From NCBI RefSeq assembly GCF_002262935.1, contig NZ_NPIA01000004.1, positions 1-64,000 of the forward strand: 64,000 nucleotides of DNA. Reading direction: 5' to 3'. The notes beneath the pieces are model-generated. The model made no database searches, had not been told where the DNA came from, and saw only the letters and a program-made list of their open reading frames with translations. Of this stretch, positions 36,440 through 45,802 are shown one piece after another (positions within the stretch are counted from its first letter, which is position 1; each line of letters starts with the position of its first letter). The position numbers and the translations under genes were made by a program. Origin of the DNA: Lottiidibacillus patelloidae (GTDB lineage Bacteria; Bacillota; Bacilli; Bacillales; SA5d-4).

Positions 36440-36859
36440 TTAATAAGTCAACGCTTGCGCGATAACCCATCCAAGAGATAAAGAAAGCATGAGGACGAAT
36501 GTTCCAACTGCCACGTTGTTATCATCAATTGCTTTTGTAATCGAAGGCATGTGTGCAAGCATTACTGTAATACCTTCTAAAAGTAAGAAAAGAATTATTT
36601 GCGCTAAAATACCAATTACGCCCCAAACGATCATATCCATTAAGGAAATACTGTTCGCAGCCGCAGCTCCAAGTACAAATGCTAAACCGAAAAGACGTCC
36701 ACCAATTGATAATGCTGCCGCTACATTCCCCTCAGCAATAAGCTTGAATTCTCTATTTTTCGTCGTTAATTCAAATAAAATAAGTCCAACGATTAAAAGT
36801 AAAACGAGTACACCTGTATAAGCTAAAAAGTTAGGTAATGTTGATAAAAATTCCTTCAT
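36440..36859 (-). CDS. DUF350 membrane protein (YjfL-like)
   Basis: A 139-residue protein with four transmembrane segments in two DUF350-type repeats (FLAYTGVLVLLLIVGLILFE, AEGNVAAALSIGGRLFGLAF, then GITVMLAHMPSI and NNVAVGTFVLMLSLSLGW). The Asn-x-Ala/Val-Ala-Leu pattern after charged residues in each repeat is typical. The role is unknown. It is the last gene of a three-gene unit with an ATP-grasp enzyme and a lipoprotein, a grouping also seen for YjfL, YjfC/YgiC and YjfM/YgiB in enterobacteria. Confidence 0.88.
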   Translation of the reverse strand: MKEFLSTLPNFLAYTGVLVLLLIVGLILFELTTKNREFKLIAEGNVAAALSIGGRLFGLAFVLGAAAANSISLMDMIVWGVIGILAQIILFLLLEGITVMLAHMPSITKAIDDNNVAVGTFVLMLSLSLGWVIAQALTY

Positions 36860-36881
36860 TCCATTCGCTCCTTTTTTAATG

Positions 36882-38135
36882 TTATTTTTTAATGCCGATC
36901 GGTAAGTAGTAACTTAAGTTGTCGGTAATTTGGGCACCAACACGATATCCGATGCTACTTGGTTTACCGTTAAGTAAAAACGAACCAATCATTAGGTGGC
37001 CTACTTGCTCACCTTTTTCACTCATAAACGTAGTTTTAGGTAAATCAATGTATTTTTGATAAATCGCTAAGTATTCGGTATATGATTTATTTGCATCTTC
37101 CAGCACTTTCTTGCCATTTTCATACACTTCAACAGTGTCACCTTCCCTGCCAAAACAAGGCTTTTTCACATATTTTTCACCACGTGCTAAAAAAGCATCA
37201 GCCTCTAAATAAGTTGGTAAAAAGAATTGCTGAATCCATTGATGCTCTTCCTCGGTAAAAAATGGTGATTGTTCTTCATGAAGCCCCCAAACAACAGCTT
37301 GCACAGCTTTCGATTGTAGTAGAAAAGCGGAAGGAGGATTTACAATGGCTAGTTTCTTTTGTTCAACAAGTTGCATTAACAAACTGCCGACATTTTCTCC
37401 AGTATTAGGGTCCTTATCCTCAATCATGTTTTCAATTGGGAACGTCTGCCGATATAAGACGTCAATTTTATTTCCAAGATGATCAAACAGACCTTCGTTT
37501 TCTACTATTTTCAACTCATGCAAGGGAACATAAGATGATGGAACTTCGCTTAAAGCTTGCAAATATTGCACGGTATATTTATCTTCTTCTGAATCTGCAT
37601 GGGAAGTAAAAACGACAGAAGGAAATTCATCTTTGCCAAGATATGAGTATGCCTCAAAAATAGCATGTTGAACGGCTTTTGCTAGCTGATTTTCCATGCC
37701 TTCATTTGGATTAGGCGAGCCCAACTCCTGACATACTAACCCGTTAATATGAAATAATTCTTTAATAAATGTTGGTGTGTCGGAATTAATTTCAAGAACC
37801 TTGATCCCATTTTCCGTTTTAACTAAATCAAGCCTAGAAATAACTGTCTCTGTTTGCATCGTTTTTAATCGAATAAATGAGAGTGTTTCTTTTGGAAACC
37901 CCATTTGCAATAACGTTTCATCATCAAGCGTTCGTAATAAATGGGCCGTTTTGAGAAAGATGTGTGAAATTTTCTGTGACGCGAGAAGTATATCTTGCTG
38001 CTCTTTGCTACTAATTTTCTTTATGTCATAAAGGCTATACTCTTGACCATACATGTCGGGCCAGTAGTTTTCTACTTTCGCATAGAAGGCTTTCCGTTTT
38101 TCAGAATATGTTTGTAGAGATAGTCGCTTATCCAT
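36882..38135 (-). CDS. glutathionylspermidine synthase-family ATP-grasp protein
   Basis: A 417-residue protein of the glutathionylspermidine synthetase/YjfC-YgiC family with an ATP-grasp fold. Visible blocks are LEINSDTPTFIKELFHINGL (about 135-155), KKPCFGREGDTVEVYE (about 320-335) and the ending SIGYRVGAQITDNLSYYLPI. Firmicutes generally lack glutathionylspermidine, so the true substrates are unknown; peptide or polyamine ligation is suggested by the fold. It lies 8 bases downstream of the lipoprotein gene and 22 before DUF350. Confidence 0.88.
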   Translation of the reverse strand: MDKRLSLQTYSEKRKAFYAKVENYWPDMYGQEYSLYDIKKISSKEQQDILLASQKISHIFLKTAHLLRTLDDETLLQMGFPKETLSFIRLKTMQTETVISRLDLVKTENGIKVLEINSDTPTFIKELFHINGLVCQELGSPNPNEGMENQLAKAVQHAIFEAYSYLGKDEFPSVVFTSHADSEEDKYTVQYLQALSEVPSSYVPLHELKIVENEGLFDHLGNKIDVLYRQTFPIENMIEDKDPNTGENVGSLLMQLVEQKKLAIVNPPSAFLLQSKAVQAVVWGLHEEQSPFFTEEEHQWIQQFFLPTYLEADAFLARGEKYVKKPCFGREGDTVEVYENGKKVLEDANKSYTEYLAIYQKYIDLPKTTFMSEKGEQVGHLMIGSFLLNGKPSSIGYRVGAQITDNLSYYLPIGIKK

Positions 38136-38143
38136 TATTTCTA

Positions 38144-38464
38144 TTATCCACCGTATGATTTACTGCCACTACCGAAACCACCTTTAAAACTTGAGGAAGA
38201 ACGGTATGATTGGTACCCTTTATTTGCTTTTAATGACGACTTTGTTTTGAATGCTTTACCTGCAAAAAAGAAGTAACCAAAATGTGGTGAATCAGGGTCA
38301 TCACATTCCCAAACGCCTTCTTCATCTTCCCAATCCCAATCACCACATTCATAATCTTCTGGAACTGGCGGAAGGTCTGCATAATTATCACCACATGCAG
38401 CGAGGGAAGATAAAACTAGGGCTGATGTGCTAACGCCAGCTAAAAGCTTTTTCGTTTTCTTCAA
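38144..38464 (-). CDS. small Gly/Ser-rich lipoprotein of the ATP-grasp/DUF350 unit
   Basis: A 106-residue lipoprotein: lipobox Leu-Ala-Ala-Cys (Cys24), then an acidic and aromatic region (ECGDWDWEDEEGVWECDDPD) with two cysteines, and a flexible Ser/Gly/Lys tail (SSSSFKGGFGSGSKSYGG). It is the first gene of the three-gene unit; AGGAGGAC stands before the ATG. Its layout parallels YgiB/YjfM lipoproteins next to YgiC/YjfC. The C-terminal Lys/Gly/Ser tail might be the substrate of the neighbouring ATP-grasp ligase, which is inference. Confidence 0.8.
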   Translation of the reverse strand: MKKTKKLLAGVSTSALVLSSLAACGDNYADLPPVPEDYECGDWDWEDEEGVWECDDPDSPHFGYFFFAGKAFKTKSSLKANKGYQSYRSSSSFKGGFGSGSKSYGG

Positions 38465-38581
38465 ATGAGTGTCCTCCTTTTTTAGTACTCTAAGTATTCT
38501 TTTTTATGTTATCTTTATCTTAACTATACCATGATTTTCCTAAAAATAGTCAGTCAAATCATTTTCAATGGAGGATGAAAG

Positions 38582-39055
38582 ATGCATTATAAACAGAGAA
38601 AAATACAGGAGCTTGTCTATTTTATTAAGACTGGTAGTGGGGAAGATGATTTTGAAGAGTTTTACCGATTCCCAGCCTCAACTACGATGCGAGAAGAGAT
38701 GTTAGCCAAACAATTATGTACGTATCTTGTACTCGAAGGAAAGCAGTTTCGTTTACTTTATAATGAAATGAATGGGGAAGAGGAGTACCTTGTTCTTGAA
38801 GATGAAGGAATGGCAAAGCGCTATATGGAAGAAGCGCAATATGATGGTAAAGAAATCGTCATTGAGTTTCGCCAATTTAAGCCGTATGGAGATTGTCCCG
38901 TAAAACAGCGATTGAAAGTGATGACACATCTCGACGTATTGGAATTTTTAACGAAAGATATTGTGGATATTCCGGATATTGGACAGCGAGAAGTTGATAG
39001 CACGGAAGTTGACTCTGATCGTAAATGTTATGTTATTTATTTTAAGGAAGCATAA
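38582..39055 (+). CDS. hypothetical protein
   Basis: A 157-residue soluble, acidic protein with no recognised domain. Visible are FPASTTMREEMLAKQLCTYL (about 30-50), YNEMNGEEEYLVLEDEG (about 60-76) and VIYFKEA at the end. There is no signal peptide. AATGGAGGATGAAAG precedes the ATG. It is divergent from the lipoprotein/ATP-grasp unit and convergent with a lipoprotein gene. The regular alternation of strands and acidic turns suggests a small alpha/beta fold. Confidence 0.7.
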   Translation: MHYKQRKIQELVYFIKTGSGEDDFEEFYRFPASTTMREEMLAKQLCTYLVLEGKQFRLLYNEMNGEEEYLVLEDEGMAKRYMEEAQYDGKEIVIEFRQFKPYGDCPVKQRLKVMTHLDVLEFLTKDIVDIPDIGQREVDSTEVDSDRKCYVIYFKEA

Positions 39056-39057
39056 AA

Positions 39058-39108
39058 AGAAGCTAAGTGGATGGTGCATATGTAGCACTTTTCACTTAGC
39101 TTTAATAT
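39058..39108. terminator. bidirectional terminator
   Basis: AAGCTAAGTG (39060-39069) pairs with CACTTAGCTT (39093-39102), with inner GTGC/GCAC pairing, then TTTTTTT. The 3' arm touches the end of the convergent lipoprotein gene. Confidence 0.82.
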
Positions 39109-39593
39109 TTTTTTGTGACATTAAAACTAGAGGTTACTGTTTTTCTCGCAACTTCATCTTTATGTTTAATTAGCAATTTGTATTCTTCACTTTCGTTCAC
39201 TTCATAAAATTCAACTTGGGTTGTAAGTTCTTCACCAGCCTTTAATACCTTTATGCCTTTATGCTCACTATCATAGCCGTTTAATAACCCTGCCGTTTTC
39301 GCTTTATTACCATTACTGTCATACAGTTCAAACCCAGGATGTGCGAGCCAGCCGAATTCTATATCATTTTCTGTTACATTTTCATAGGTCACATTGACAA
39401 TTAGCTTGTCTTCCTCTTTATCTGCGTAATTTATCGTGATTTTTACCTCTCCATTATTGTCACCTAGTAAGTTTACAACCTCATGAGTAAGGTCACCCGA
39501 AACTTTATAATTCCCTTTAGATTCAAAAAGTGAACAACCTAAAGTTGCTAGAAATAGTGAAATAATAAAAATGAAGACTAAAATCCTTTTCAT
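39102..39593 (-). CDS. hypothetical lipoprotein
   Basis: A 163-residue lipoprotein with lipobox Ala-Thr-Leu-Gly-Cys (about Cys20). The mature part is a beta-sandwich-like domain resembling the DUF4352-type extracellular domains (KLIVNVTYENVTENDIEFG, GFELYDSNGNKAK, LKAGEELTTQVEFYEVNE). It probably faces the cell exterior; the function is unknown. The start at 39593 has GAGGGGGT 7 bases upstream; an ATG six bases earlier is too close to it. Confidence 0.75.
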   Translation of the reverse strand: MKRILVFIFIISLFLATLGCSLFESKGNYKVSGDLTHEVVNLLGDNNGEVKITINYADKEEDKLIVNVTYENVTENDIEFGWLAHPGFELYDSNGNKAKTAGLLNGYDSEHKGIKVLKAGEELTTQVEFYEVNESEEYKLLIKHKDEVARKTVTSSFNVTKKY

Positions 39594-39637
39594 ATCCATA
39601 CCCCCTCATAAGAAGTGTATGATACAAGCTGTTATTT

Positions 39638-39682
39638 AAGACTATAGTCTTAGAAAGTCTCGCGTTTGTGCGAGGCTTTTTA
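39638..39682. promoter_or_regulatory. palindrome and terminator-like hairpin upstream of the FMN reductase gene
   Basis: A perfect 14-base palindrome AAGACTATAGTCTT (39638-39651) is followed by hairpin AGTCTCGC/GCGAGGCT (39656-39663, 39670-39677, one G-T pair) and TTTTT. No plus-strand gene ends here, so the hairpin may attenuate a leader or end a short RNA, and the palindrome may be an operator. Confidence 0.35.
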
Positions 39683-39761
39683 CGTAGAAAAGTTCGTAGT
39701 ATCTATTGAGGCTTTGATTGAGGAACATGTATATACTATAAGTAACAATTAAGATATCTAA

Positions 39762-40322
<561 letters not shown>

Positions 40323-40332
40323 GTACTTCCTT

Positions 40333-40362
40333 AATAACAGGTCATTAGGTCTGTTATTTTTT
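40333..40362 (+). terminator. terminator of the FMN reductase gene
   Basis: AATAACAG (40333-40340) pairs with CTGTTATT (40351-40358), followed by TTTT. Confidence 0.82.
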
Positions 40363-40430
40363 AGATTTTTAAAGGATTTTGAAAATTGTTATTGATTAAT
40401 AAAATATAGTGAGTGTATGGGGGGAAAGTC

Positions 40431-40856
40431 GTGAAAAAACTAGTTTATTATTTTTTGTTTTCTATCCTTTTGATAGCGAGTCTCATTGGCTGTATGCAAC
40501 AAGAGCCAAAAGAGGGTGAAAAGATGCAGTTATTTAAAATGGAAGTACAGTTAGCGAAAGAAGATGGAGAATATGAAGAGGTAGTAATCATTGATGATGA
40601 AGACTCTTTGGAATTGTTACGTGATGCTTTTGAGAAAGTAGTATGGCACCTGAATGTAGAACCTGAGATGGCAAGAAATGAAGATGTTAAGGCTAATCTT
40701 TATTATAGATATGATGAAAGTGAACCTGAACTTTTAAAAATAACGTATAAAATATGGTTTAACAAGGACGGTTCAGCATCAATCATTAATGAAATAAATG
40801 GAGATTACGGTACGATAGAAGAAGCAGATGTTATTCGTGAATATATAGTCAAGTAA
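40431..40856 (+). CDS. hypothetical lipoprotein
   Basis: A 141-residue lipoprotein; lipobox Ser-Leu-Ile-Gly-Cys (about Cys21). The mature part is acidic and contains VVIIDDEDSLELLRDAFEKV and a C-terminal strand region. It starts at GTG, 5 bases after GGGGGGAAA. It shares the lipobox and the order of a [D/E]-D-S-L-x-L-[L/F] block with the lipoprotein at 45309-45713 on the other strand, so both may belong to one family (YhfM-like), though similarity is low. Confidence 0.72.
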   Translation: MKKLVYYFLFSILLIASLIGCMQQEPKEGEKMQLFKMEVQLAKEDGEYEEVVIIDDEDSLELLRDAFEKVVWHLNVEPEMARNEDVKANLYYRYDESEPELLKITYKIWFNKDGSASIINEINGDYGTIEEADVIREYIVK

Positions 40857-40918
40857 ATAACTGAATCTTTATAACTAAAAACAGACTAGAAGTATGAATC
40901 ACTTCAAAAGAAATAATA

Positions 40919-40950
40919 AGACGTAGGATGACATTTCCTACGTTTTTTCT
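40919..40950 (+). terminator. terminator before gatCAB
   Basis: ACGTAGGA (40921-40928) pairs with TCCTACGT (40936-40943), followed by TTTTTTCTTTT. Confidence 0.88.
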
Positions 40951-41020
40951 TTTGTCTTTGCCCTAAGCAAAAGATCTTTGGTATCTTAGTAAAGGAAGAG
41001 TCACCTTGGAGGTGAAAGTG

Positions 41021-41314
41021 TTGAGTAAAGTAACAAAAGAAGAAGTAAGACATGTCGCTCATTTAGCGCGCTTACAAATGGATGAGAAGGAAATAGAAAA
41101 ATACGAGAAACATTTAGCGGATATCTTAACATATGTTGACCGACTAAATGAATTAAATACAGAAAATGTTAAGCCAACTACCCACGTCCTTGATTTACAA
41201 AATGTTTTACGTTCGGATCAGGAGGAACAATCGTTTACGCAGGAGACAGCTTTAGAAAATGCTCCAGCTCATAAAGAAGGAAAAATTGTCGTGCCAAGTG
41301 TTATGAAAAAATAA
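41021..41314 (+). CDS. gatC: Asp-tRNA(Asn)/Glu-tRNA(Gln) amidotransferase subunit GatC
   Basis: Small subunit (97 residues) that wraps around GatA and stabilises the GatCAB complex, which amidates misacylated Glu-tRNA(Gln) and Asp-tRNA(Asn). It shows the family start [14 protein letters not shown], the mid block [20 protein letters not shown] and the tail [15 protein letters not shown]. The TTG at 41021 is chosen: TTGGAGGTGA ends 6 bases before it, and the protein then begins MSKVTKEEV like relatives. A TTGCCC/TATCTT pair with 18-base spacer (40958-40987) may be the promoter of gatCAB. Confidence 0.94.
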   Translation: MSKVTKEEVRHVAHLARLQMDEKEIEKYEKHLADILTYVDRLNELNTENVKPTTHVLDLQNVLRSDQEEQSFTQETALENAPAHKEGKIVVPSVMKK

Positions 41315-41331
41315 CGGAGATGAGGGAGTTC

Positions 41332-42783
41332 ATGTCTCTATTTGATTTATCTATTAAAGAGATACATAAAAGACTGAAAGAAAGACAAGTTAGTGTAAAA
41401 GATTTAGTACAAGCTTCCATCGATCGAATTGAAGAAGTCGATCATAACATTCATGCTTTCTTAACAATAAATGAAGAAAAAGCGTTAAAAGAAGCAGACA
41501 TATTAGATGAAGCGAATGATGCTGAAAAAGGCTTACTATATGGTCTTCCAGTTGGGTTAAAAGACAACATCATTACAGCAGGGACGAAAACAACGAGTGG
41601 GTCACAAATGTTAAAAGATTATTCGCCAGCCTTTGATGCAACAGTAGTAACACGTTTAACAAACGCCGGGGCAATTACGATTGGTAAGTGCAATATGGAC
41701 GAGTTTGCCATGGGGTCATCAAATGAAAACTCAAGCTTCTTTCCAACGAAAAATCCGTGGGATACAAAAAGGGTAGCTGGAGGATCTAGCGGTGGTCCAG
41801 CAGCGGCAGTCGCAGCAAAAGAAGTTTTTTTCGCACTTGGCTCAGACACTGGAGGTTCCGTTCGTCAGCCGTCAGCCTTTTGTGGAGTTGTCGGACTAAA
41901 ACCTACTTATGGACTCGTCTCTCGTTTTGGCTTAGTCGCATTTGCTTCATCACTTGATCAAATCGGCCCGATTACAAAATCAGTCGAAGATAATGCCTAC
42001 GTTCTTCAAGCAATCGCAGGACACGACAATATGGATACGACGTCTGCGAAAATTGCTGTACCGAATTATCTATCTTCTTTACAGGGTGATATTCGCGGGC
42101 TGAAAATTGCTGTTCCAAAAGAATTCCTTGGCGAAGGAGTGGATGAAGGAGTACGTCAGCGTATTCATGAGGCGTTAGCGACGTTAGAAAAACTTGGGGC
42201 AACATGGGAAGAAGTGTCCATGCCACATGTCAGCTACGCAGTTGCCGCGTACTACATTTTGTCATCAGCCGAGGCATCAGCTAACCTTGCACGCTATGAC
42301 GGGATTCGTTATGGAAGACGCTCACCTCATGCAACAACATTAGAAGAGGCATACAAGTTTTCCCGAAGTGAAGGGTTTGGTGATGAAGTCAAACGCCGTA
42401 TCATGCTCGGGACGTATGCGTTAAGTGCTGGTCACTATGAAAATTACTATGAAAAAGCGCAAAAGGTTCGCACGCTTATTAAAGAGGACTTTGAAAACAT
42501 TTTAACTACATACGATGTCATTATTGGACCAACTGCGCCGACAACAGCATTCAAACTTGGAGAAAAGACAAAAGATCCGCTAACGATGTACGCGAATGAC
42601 TTGCTGACGATTCCAGTCAATCTAGCAGGAAATCCGGCGATCTCAATTCCATGTGGCTTCAGTGAAGGGCTACCAGTTGGTATGCAAATGATCGGCAAGC
42701 CTTTTGCAGAAACAACGCTCTACAAAGTCGCACATGTATATGAACAAGCTACAAATTATCATAAAGAAAAGCCGAAGCTATAA
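41332..42783 (+). CDS. gatA: Glu-tRNA(Gln) amidotransferase subunit GatA
   Basis: The amidase subunit (483 residues) that releases ammonia from glutamine for the GatB active site. The Ser-cisSer-Lys triad is visible: Lys77 in VGLKDNI, Ser152 in GGSSGG and Ser176 in [11 protein letters not shown], with the amidase signature between them. It starts [10 protein letters not shown]; the ATG at 41332 follows GAGGGAG, and an ATG 12 bases upstream lacks spacing. It lies 17 bases after gatC and 12 before gatB. Confidence 0.98.
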   Translation: MSLFDLSIKEIHKRLKERQVSVKDLVQASIDRIEEVDHNIHAFLTINEEKALKEADILDEANDAEKGLLYGLPVGLKDNIITAGTKTTSGSQMLKDYSPAFDATVVTRLTNAGAITIGKCNMDEFAMGSSNENSSFFPTKNPWDTKRVAGGSSGGPAAAVAAKEVFFALGSDTGGSVRQPSAFCGVVGLKPTYGLVSRFGLVAFASSLDQIGPITKSVEDNAYVLQAIAGHDNMDTTSAKIAVPNYLSSLQGDIRGLKIAVPKEFLGEGVDEGVRQRIHEALATLEKLGATWEEVSMPHVSYAVAAYYILSSAEASANLARYDGIRYGRRSPHATTLEEAYKFSRSEGFGDEVKRRIMLGTYALSAGHYENYYEKAQKVRTLIKEDFENILTTYDVIIGPTAPTTAFKLGEKTKDPLTMYANDLLTIPVNLAGNPAISIPCGFSEGLPVGMQMIGKPFAETTLYKVAHVYEQATNYHKEKPKL

Positions 42784-42795
42784 AGGGGGAGCAAC

Positions 42796-44235
42796 ATGAC
42801 ATTTGAAACCGTTATTGGCTTAGAAGTACATGTCGAACTAAAAACGAAAAGTAAAATGTTTTGCAGCTGCCCGGTAGCTTTTGGCGCAATAGCGAATACA
42901 AATACTTGTCCAATTTGTTTAGGGCATCCTGGGACGCTTCCGACAGTGAATAAACAAGCCATAGATTATGCGATGCGAGCTGGTTTAGCATTGAACTGTA
43001 CTATTGCCCAGGAAACAAAGTTTGATCGCAAAAACTACTTTTATCCGGACAATCCGAAAGCTTATCAAATTTCGCAATATGACAAACCGATTGCTGAAAA
43101 TGGCTACCTTGACATAGAAGTAAATGGCGAGAAAAAGCGGATTGGCATTACGAGATTACATATGGAAGAAGATGCAGGCAAGCTGATCCATACTGAAAGC
43201 GAAACACTCGTAGATTTTAATCGAGCAGGAACGCCTTTAATCGAAATTGTCTCTGAACCAGATATGCGCTCGCCAGAAGAAGCGTATGCCTATTTAGAAA
43301 AATTGAAGTCGATATTACAATTTACAGGAGTCTCTGATTGTAAAATGGAACAAGGGTCACTTCGCTGTGATGCAAACATCTCCCTTCGAGAACATGGTGG
43401 AACAACATTTGGCACAAAAATAGAGTTGAAAAACTTAAACTCATTTCATCATGTCAAAAAAGCATTAGTATATGAACAAAATCGTCAGGCGGAAATCTTA
43501 CGCTCAGGGAAAAGACTCCAACAAGAAACAAGAAGATATAATGAAGCGACAGACGAAACGGTGCTCATGCGAATAAAAGAGGGAGCGGATGATTACCGAT
43601 ATTTCCGGGAGCCTGATCTTGGGCGGATTTTCATTGACGAACTCTGGCTGAATCAAATTCAAGAACAGCTACCAGAGCTTCCTGAAAGTCGCAAGAAGCG
43701 ATACATCAATGAGCTAAAACTATCTCCTTATGACGCTGAAATGTTGACGCTATCAAAAGATATCTCCGACTTTTTTGAACAGATACTTTCATTTGAAGTC
43801 ACACCAAAGCAAGCGGCGAATTGGCTCATGGGGGAAGTTTCCGCATATTTAAATAATCACCAATTAGACTTAGCGCAGACGAAATTAACGCCTGAAAATT
43901 TAGCTGCTCTCATCTTGCTTATAGAAGATGGAACAATCTCTAGCAAAATTGCAAAAGAGATCTTGCCAGAAGTGATTGGAAAAGGCAAAAATCCTATGCA
44001 GGTTGTGCAGGAAAAAGGACTAGTACAAATCAATGATGAAAATCAACTGCGCGAAATAGTCTTGCACGTCCTACATGAAAATGAGCAATCAATCATAGAC
44101 TTTAATAATGGGAAAGATCGAGCTTTAGGCTATCTTGTCGGACAAGTAATGAAGCAAACAAAAGGGAAAGCAAACCCACCTTTAGTAAATCAAATGATCA
44201 TAAGTGAAATAGAGAAAACAAACCATACATCCTAG
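42796..44235 (+). CDS. gatB: Asp/Glu-tRNA amidotransferase subunit GatB
   Basis: The 479-residue kinase-amidotransferase subunit that phosphorylates the misacylated tRNA and adds ammonia. The N-terminal half has [13 protein letters not shown], the zinc cysteines CSC and CPICLG (about 30-50), and the GatB signature [14 protein letters not shown]. The C-terminal YqeY-like tail domain binds tRNA ([18 protein letters not shown]). AAAGGGGGAGC precedes the ATG. The operon order gatC-gatA-gatB is that of B. subtilis. Confidence 0.98.
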   Translation: MTFETVIGLEVHVELKTKSKMFCSCPVAFGAIANTNTCPICLGHPGTLPTVNKQAIDYAMRAGLALNCTIAQETKFDRKNYFYPDNPKAYQISQYDKPIAENGYLDIEVNGEKKRIGITRLHMEEDAGKLIHTESETLVDFNRAGTPLIEIVSEPDMRSPEEAYAYLEKLKSILQFTGVSDCKMEQGSLRCDANISLREHGGTTFGTKIELKNLNSFHHVKKALVYEQNRQAEILRSGKRLQQETRRYNEATDETVLMRIKEGADDYRYFREPDLGRIFIDELWLNQIQEQLPELPESRKKRYINELKLSPYDAEMLTLSKDISDFFEQILSFEVTPKQAANWLMGEVSAYLNNHQLDLAQTKLTPENLAALILLIEDGTISSKIAKEILPEVIGKGKNPMQVVQEKGLVQINDENQLREIVLHVLHENEQSIIDFNNGKDRALGYLVGQVMKQTKGKANPPLVNQMIISEIEKTNHTS

Positions 44236-44325
44236 TTTGCGAAGCGGACATAACGCTTTTCTTTTTCGAAAAAACAAGCTATGATGTTAAATAGTGGAAT
44301 ATTCTTAGAGAGGATGGTTGGGATT

Positions 44326-45237
44326 ATGATCAAACGCGCAAGATTAATCTATAATCCTACATCAGGGCGTGAACAAATAAAAAGGCAATTACCTTATATA
44401 TTAGAGCGATTAGAGAAAGCTGGATATGAGGCGTCATGCCACGCAACAACTGGTGAAGGCGACGCAATAAATGCTGCACGAACTGCTGTTAAAAGAAAAT
44501 ATGAACTCGTCATTGCTGCTGGTGGTGACGGAACGATAAATGAAGTTGTACACGGATTAGCAGAACAAGAATACAGACCAAACTTAGGGATTATCCCTGT
44601 AGGAACGACAAATGACTTTGCAAGAGCGATTGAAGTTCCTAGGATCATTGAAAAAGCTTGTGATGTAATTTGTGATGGTCATCAAATGCCAATCGATATC
44701 GGAAAAGTGAATGAGCATTATTTCATTAACATTGCTGGTGGCGGAAAACTTACAGAGTTAACCTATGAAGTTCCTAGCAAACTGAAAACAATGCTTGGTC
44801 AACTTGCATATTATTTAAAAGGAATGGAAATGCTTCCGTTCTTAAAGCCGACGAATGTACGTATTCAATATGATAAAGAAGTTTTCGAAGGCGAAATTAT
44901 GCTCTTTTTAGTAGCTAACACAAACTCTGTCGGTGGCTTTGAAAAGCTTGCTCCTAGTGCTGATATGAGTGATGGCTTTTTCGACTTAATCATTTTGAAA
45001 AAGACGAACTTAGCGGAATTTATCCGTATTGCAACGCTAGCTGTCAGAGGCGAGCATATTAACGATAAAAACATCATTTATACGAAAGCGCGCCGAATTA
45101 ATGTAGAAGTAGATGAAAAAATGCAATTAAACATGGATGGTGAGTACGGAGGAATGCTCCCAGGAGAATTTTTAAACCTACACCGTCATTTAAATGTTTT
45201 TGTGCCTGAGCATATTGCGAAAAAGAAATACGAATAA
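44326..45237 (+). CDS. dgkB: diacylglycerol kinase DgkB (YerQ)
   Basis: Phosphorylates diacylglycerol to phosphatidic acid, recycling lipid from lipoteichoic acid synthesis. It has 303 residues. RARLIYNPTSGRE starts the catalytic domain. The nucleotide-binding GGDGTINEV is at about 70, with PVGTTNDFARA and INIAGGGKLTELTYEVPSKL following. The ending VDEKMQLNMDGEYGGMLPGEF is typical of DgkB. The ATG at 44326 matches the known N terminus. A TATGAT box (44280-44285) suggests a promoter in the gap after gatB. In B. subtilis yerO and swrC lie between gatB and dgkB and are absent here. Confidence 0.96.
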   Translation: MIKRARLIYNPTSGREQIKRQLPYILERLEKAGYEASCHATTGEGDAINAARTAVKRKYELVIAAGGDGTINEVVHGLAEQEYRPNLGIIPVGTTNDFARAIEVPRIIEKACDVICDGHQMPIDIGKVNEHYFINIAGGGKLTELTYEVPSKLKTMLGQLAYYLKGMEMLPFLKPTNVRIQYDKEVFEGEIMLFLVANTNSVGGFEKLAPSADMSDGFFDLIILKKTNLAEFIRIATLAVRGEHINDKNIIYTKARRINVEVDEKMQLNMDGEYGGMLPGEFLNLHRHLNVFVPEHIAKKKYE

Positions 45238-45239
45238 TA

Positions 45240-45279
45240 AAAGAAGAGGCTGGGACACAAGTGCCAGCCTCTTTTTCGT
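45240..45279 (+). terminator. terminator of dgkB
   Basis: AAGAGGCTGG (45244-45253) pairs with CCAGCCTCTT (45264-45273), then TTT. The minus strand also has an A/T-rich flank toward the convergent gene. Confidence 0.9.
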
Positions 45280-45308
45280 TCATATAGTATTTGTAGTGTA
45301 AAAATTTT

Positions 45309-45713
45309 TTATTTGCTTGGTATTATTTCAATTAATTGATTTGTTAGTTCTTCAGAAACTAGATATACAGTATGAGTATCAGTAGTCTGCATTATCATGC
45401 TTTTCCTACCTTCTTCCCCTACCCAAAGGTGGTAGGCCTCTTTATCTCCGTTTTCATAAAATACTTGAAACGTATAATCAGGGCTTGATACATCAACAAT
45501 ACCAGGCTGTTTAGCAGCAGTCGTAATAACTTCCTTAAATAAGGAAAGTGTATCAGCTTCCTCATATGTAGCAAGGAAATCATCGTTCACTTGTCCAAAG
45601 CCAGACGCCTTTGCAAGAGTGACTTTAATCAATTCATTCCCTTTTTCTTGTTGGCACCCTATAAGAGATAATAATAGAACGAGTGAAAGTAGTAACAATA
45701 CTATTTTTTTCAT
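45309..45713 (-). CDS. hypothetical lipoprotein, YhfM-like
   Basis: A 134-residue lipoprotein: lipobox Ser-Leu-Ile-Gly-Cys (Cys20). The mature part contains EEADTLSLFKEVI, KQPGIVDVSSPDYTFQVFY and EAYHLWVGEEG, a beta-rich fold seen in small Bacillus lipoproteins like YhfM. Its function is unknown. AGGAGC precedes the ATG. A weak relative is encoded at 40431-40856. Confidence 0.75.
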   Translation of the reverse strand: MKKIVLLLLSLVLLLSLIGCQQEKGNELIKVTLAKASGFGQVNDDFLATYEEADTLSLFKEVITTAAKQPGIVDVSSPDYTFQVFYENGDKEAYHLWVGEEGRKSMIMQTTDTHTVYLVSEELTNQLIEIIPSK

Positions 45714-45802
45714 AGAAACAGCTCCTAAGATTTTGATTTTCCTATTAAACGTCTATCTATTATTAAATGTTTCAGAAGTAGACCAACTCGAGAAAATTTA
45801 AA

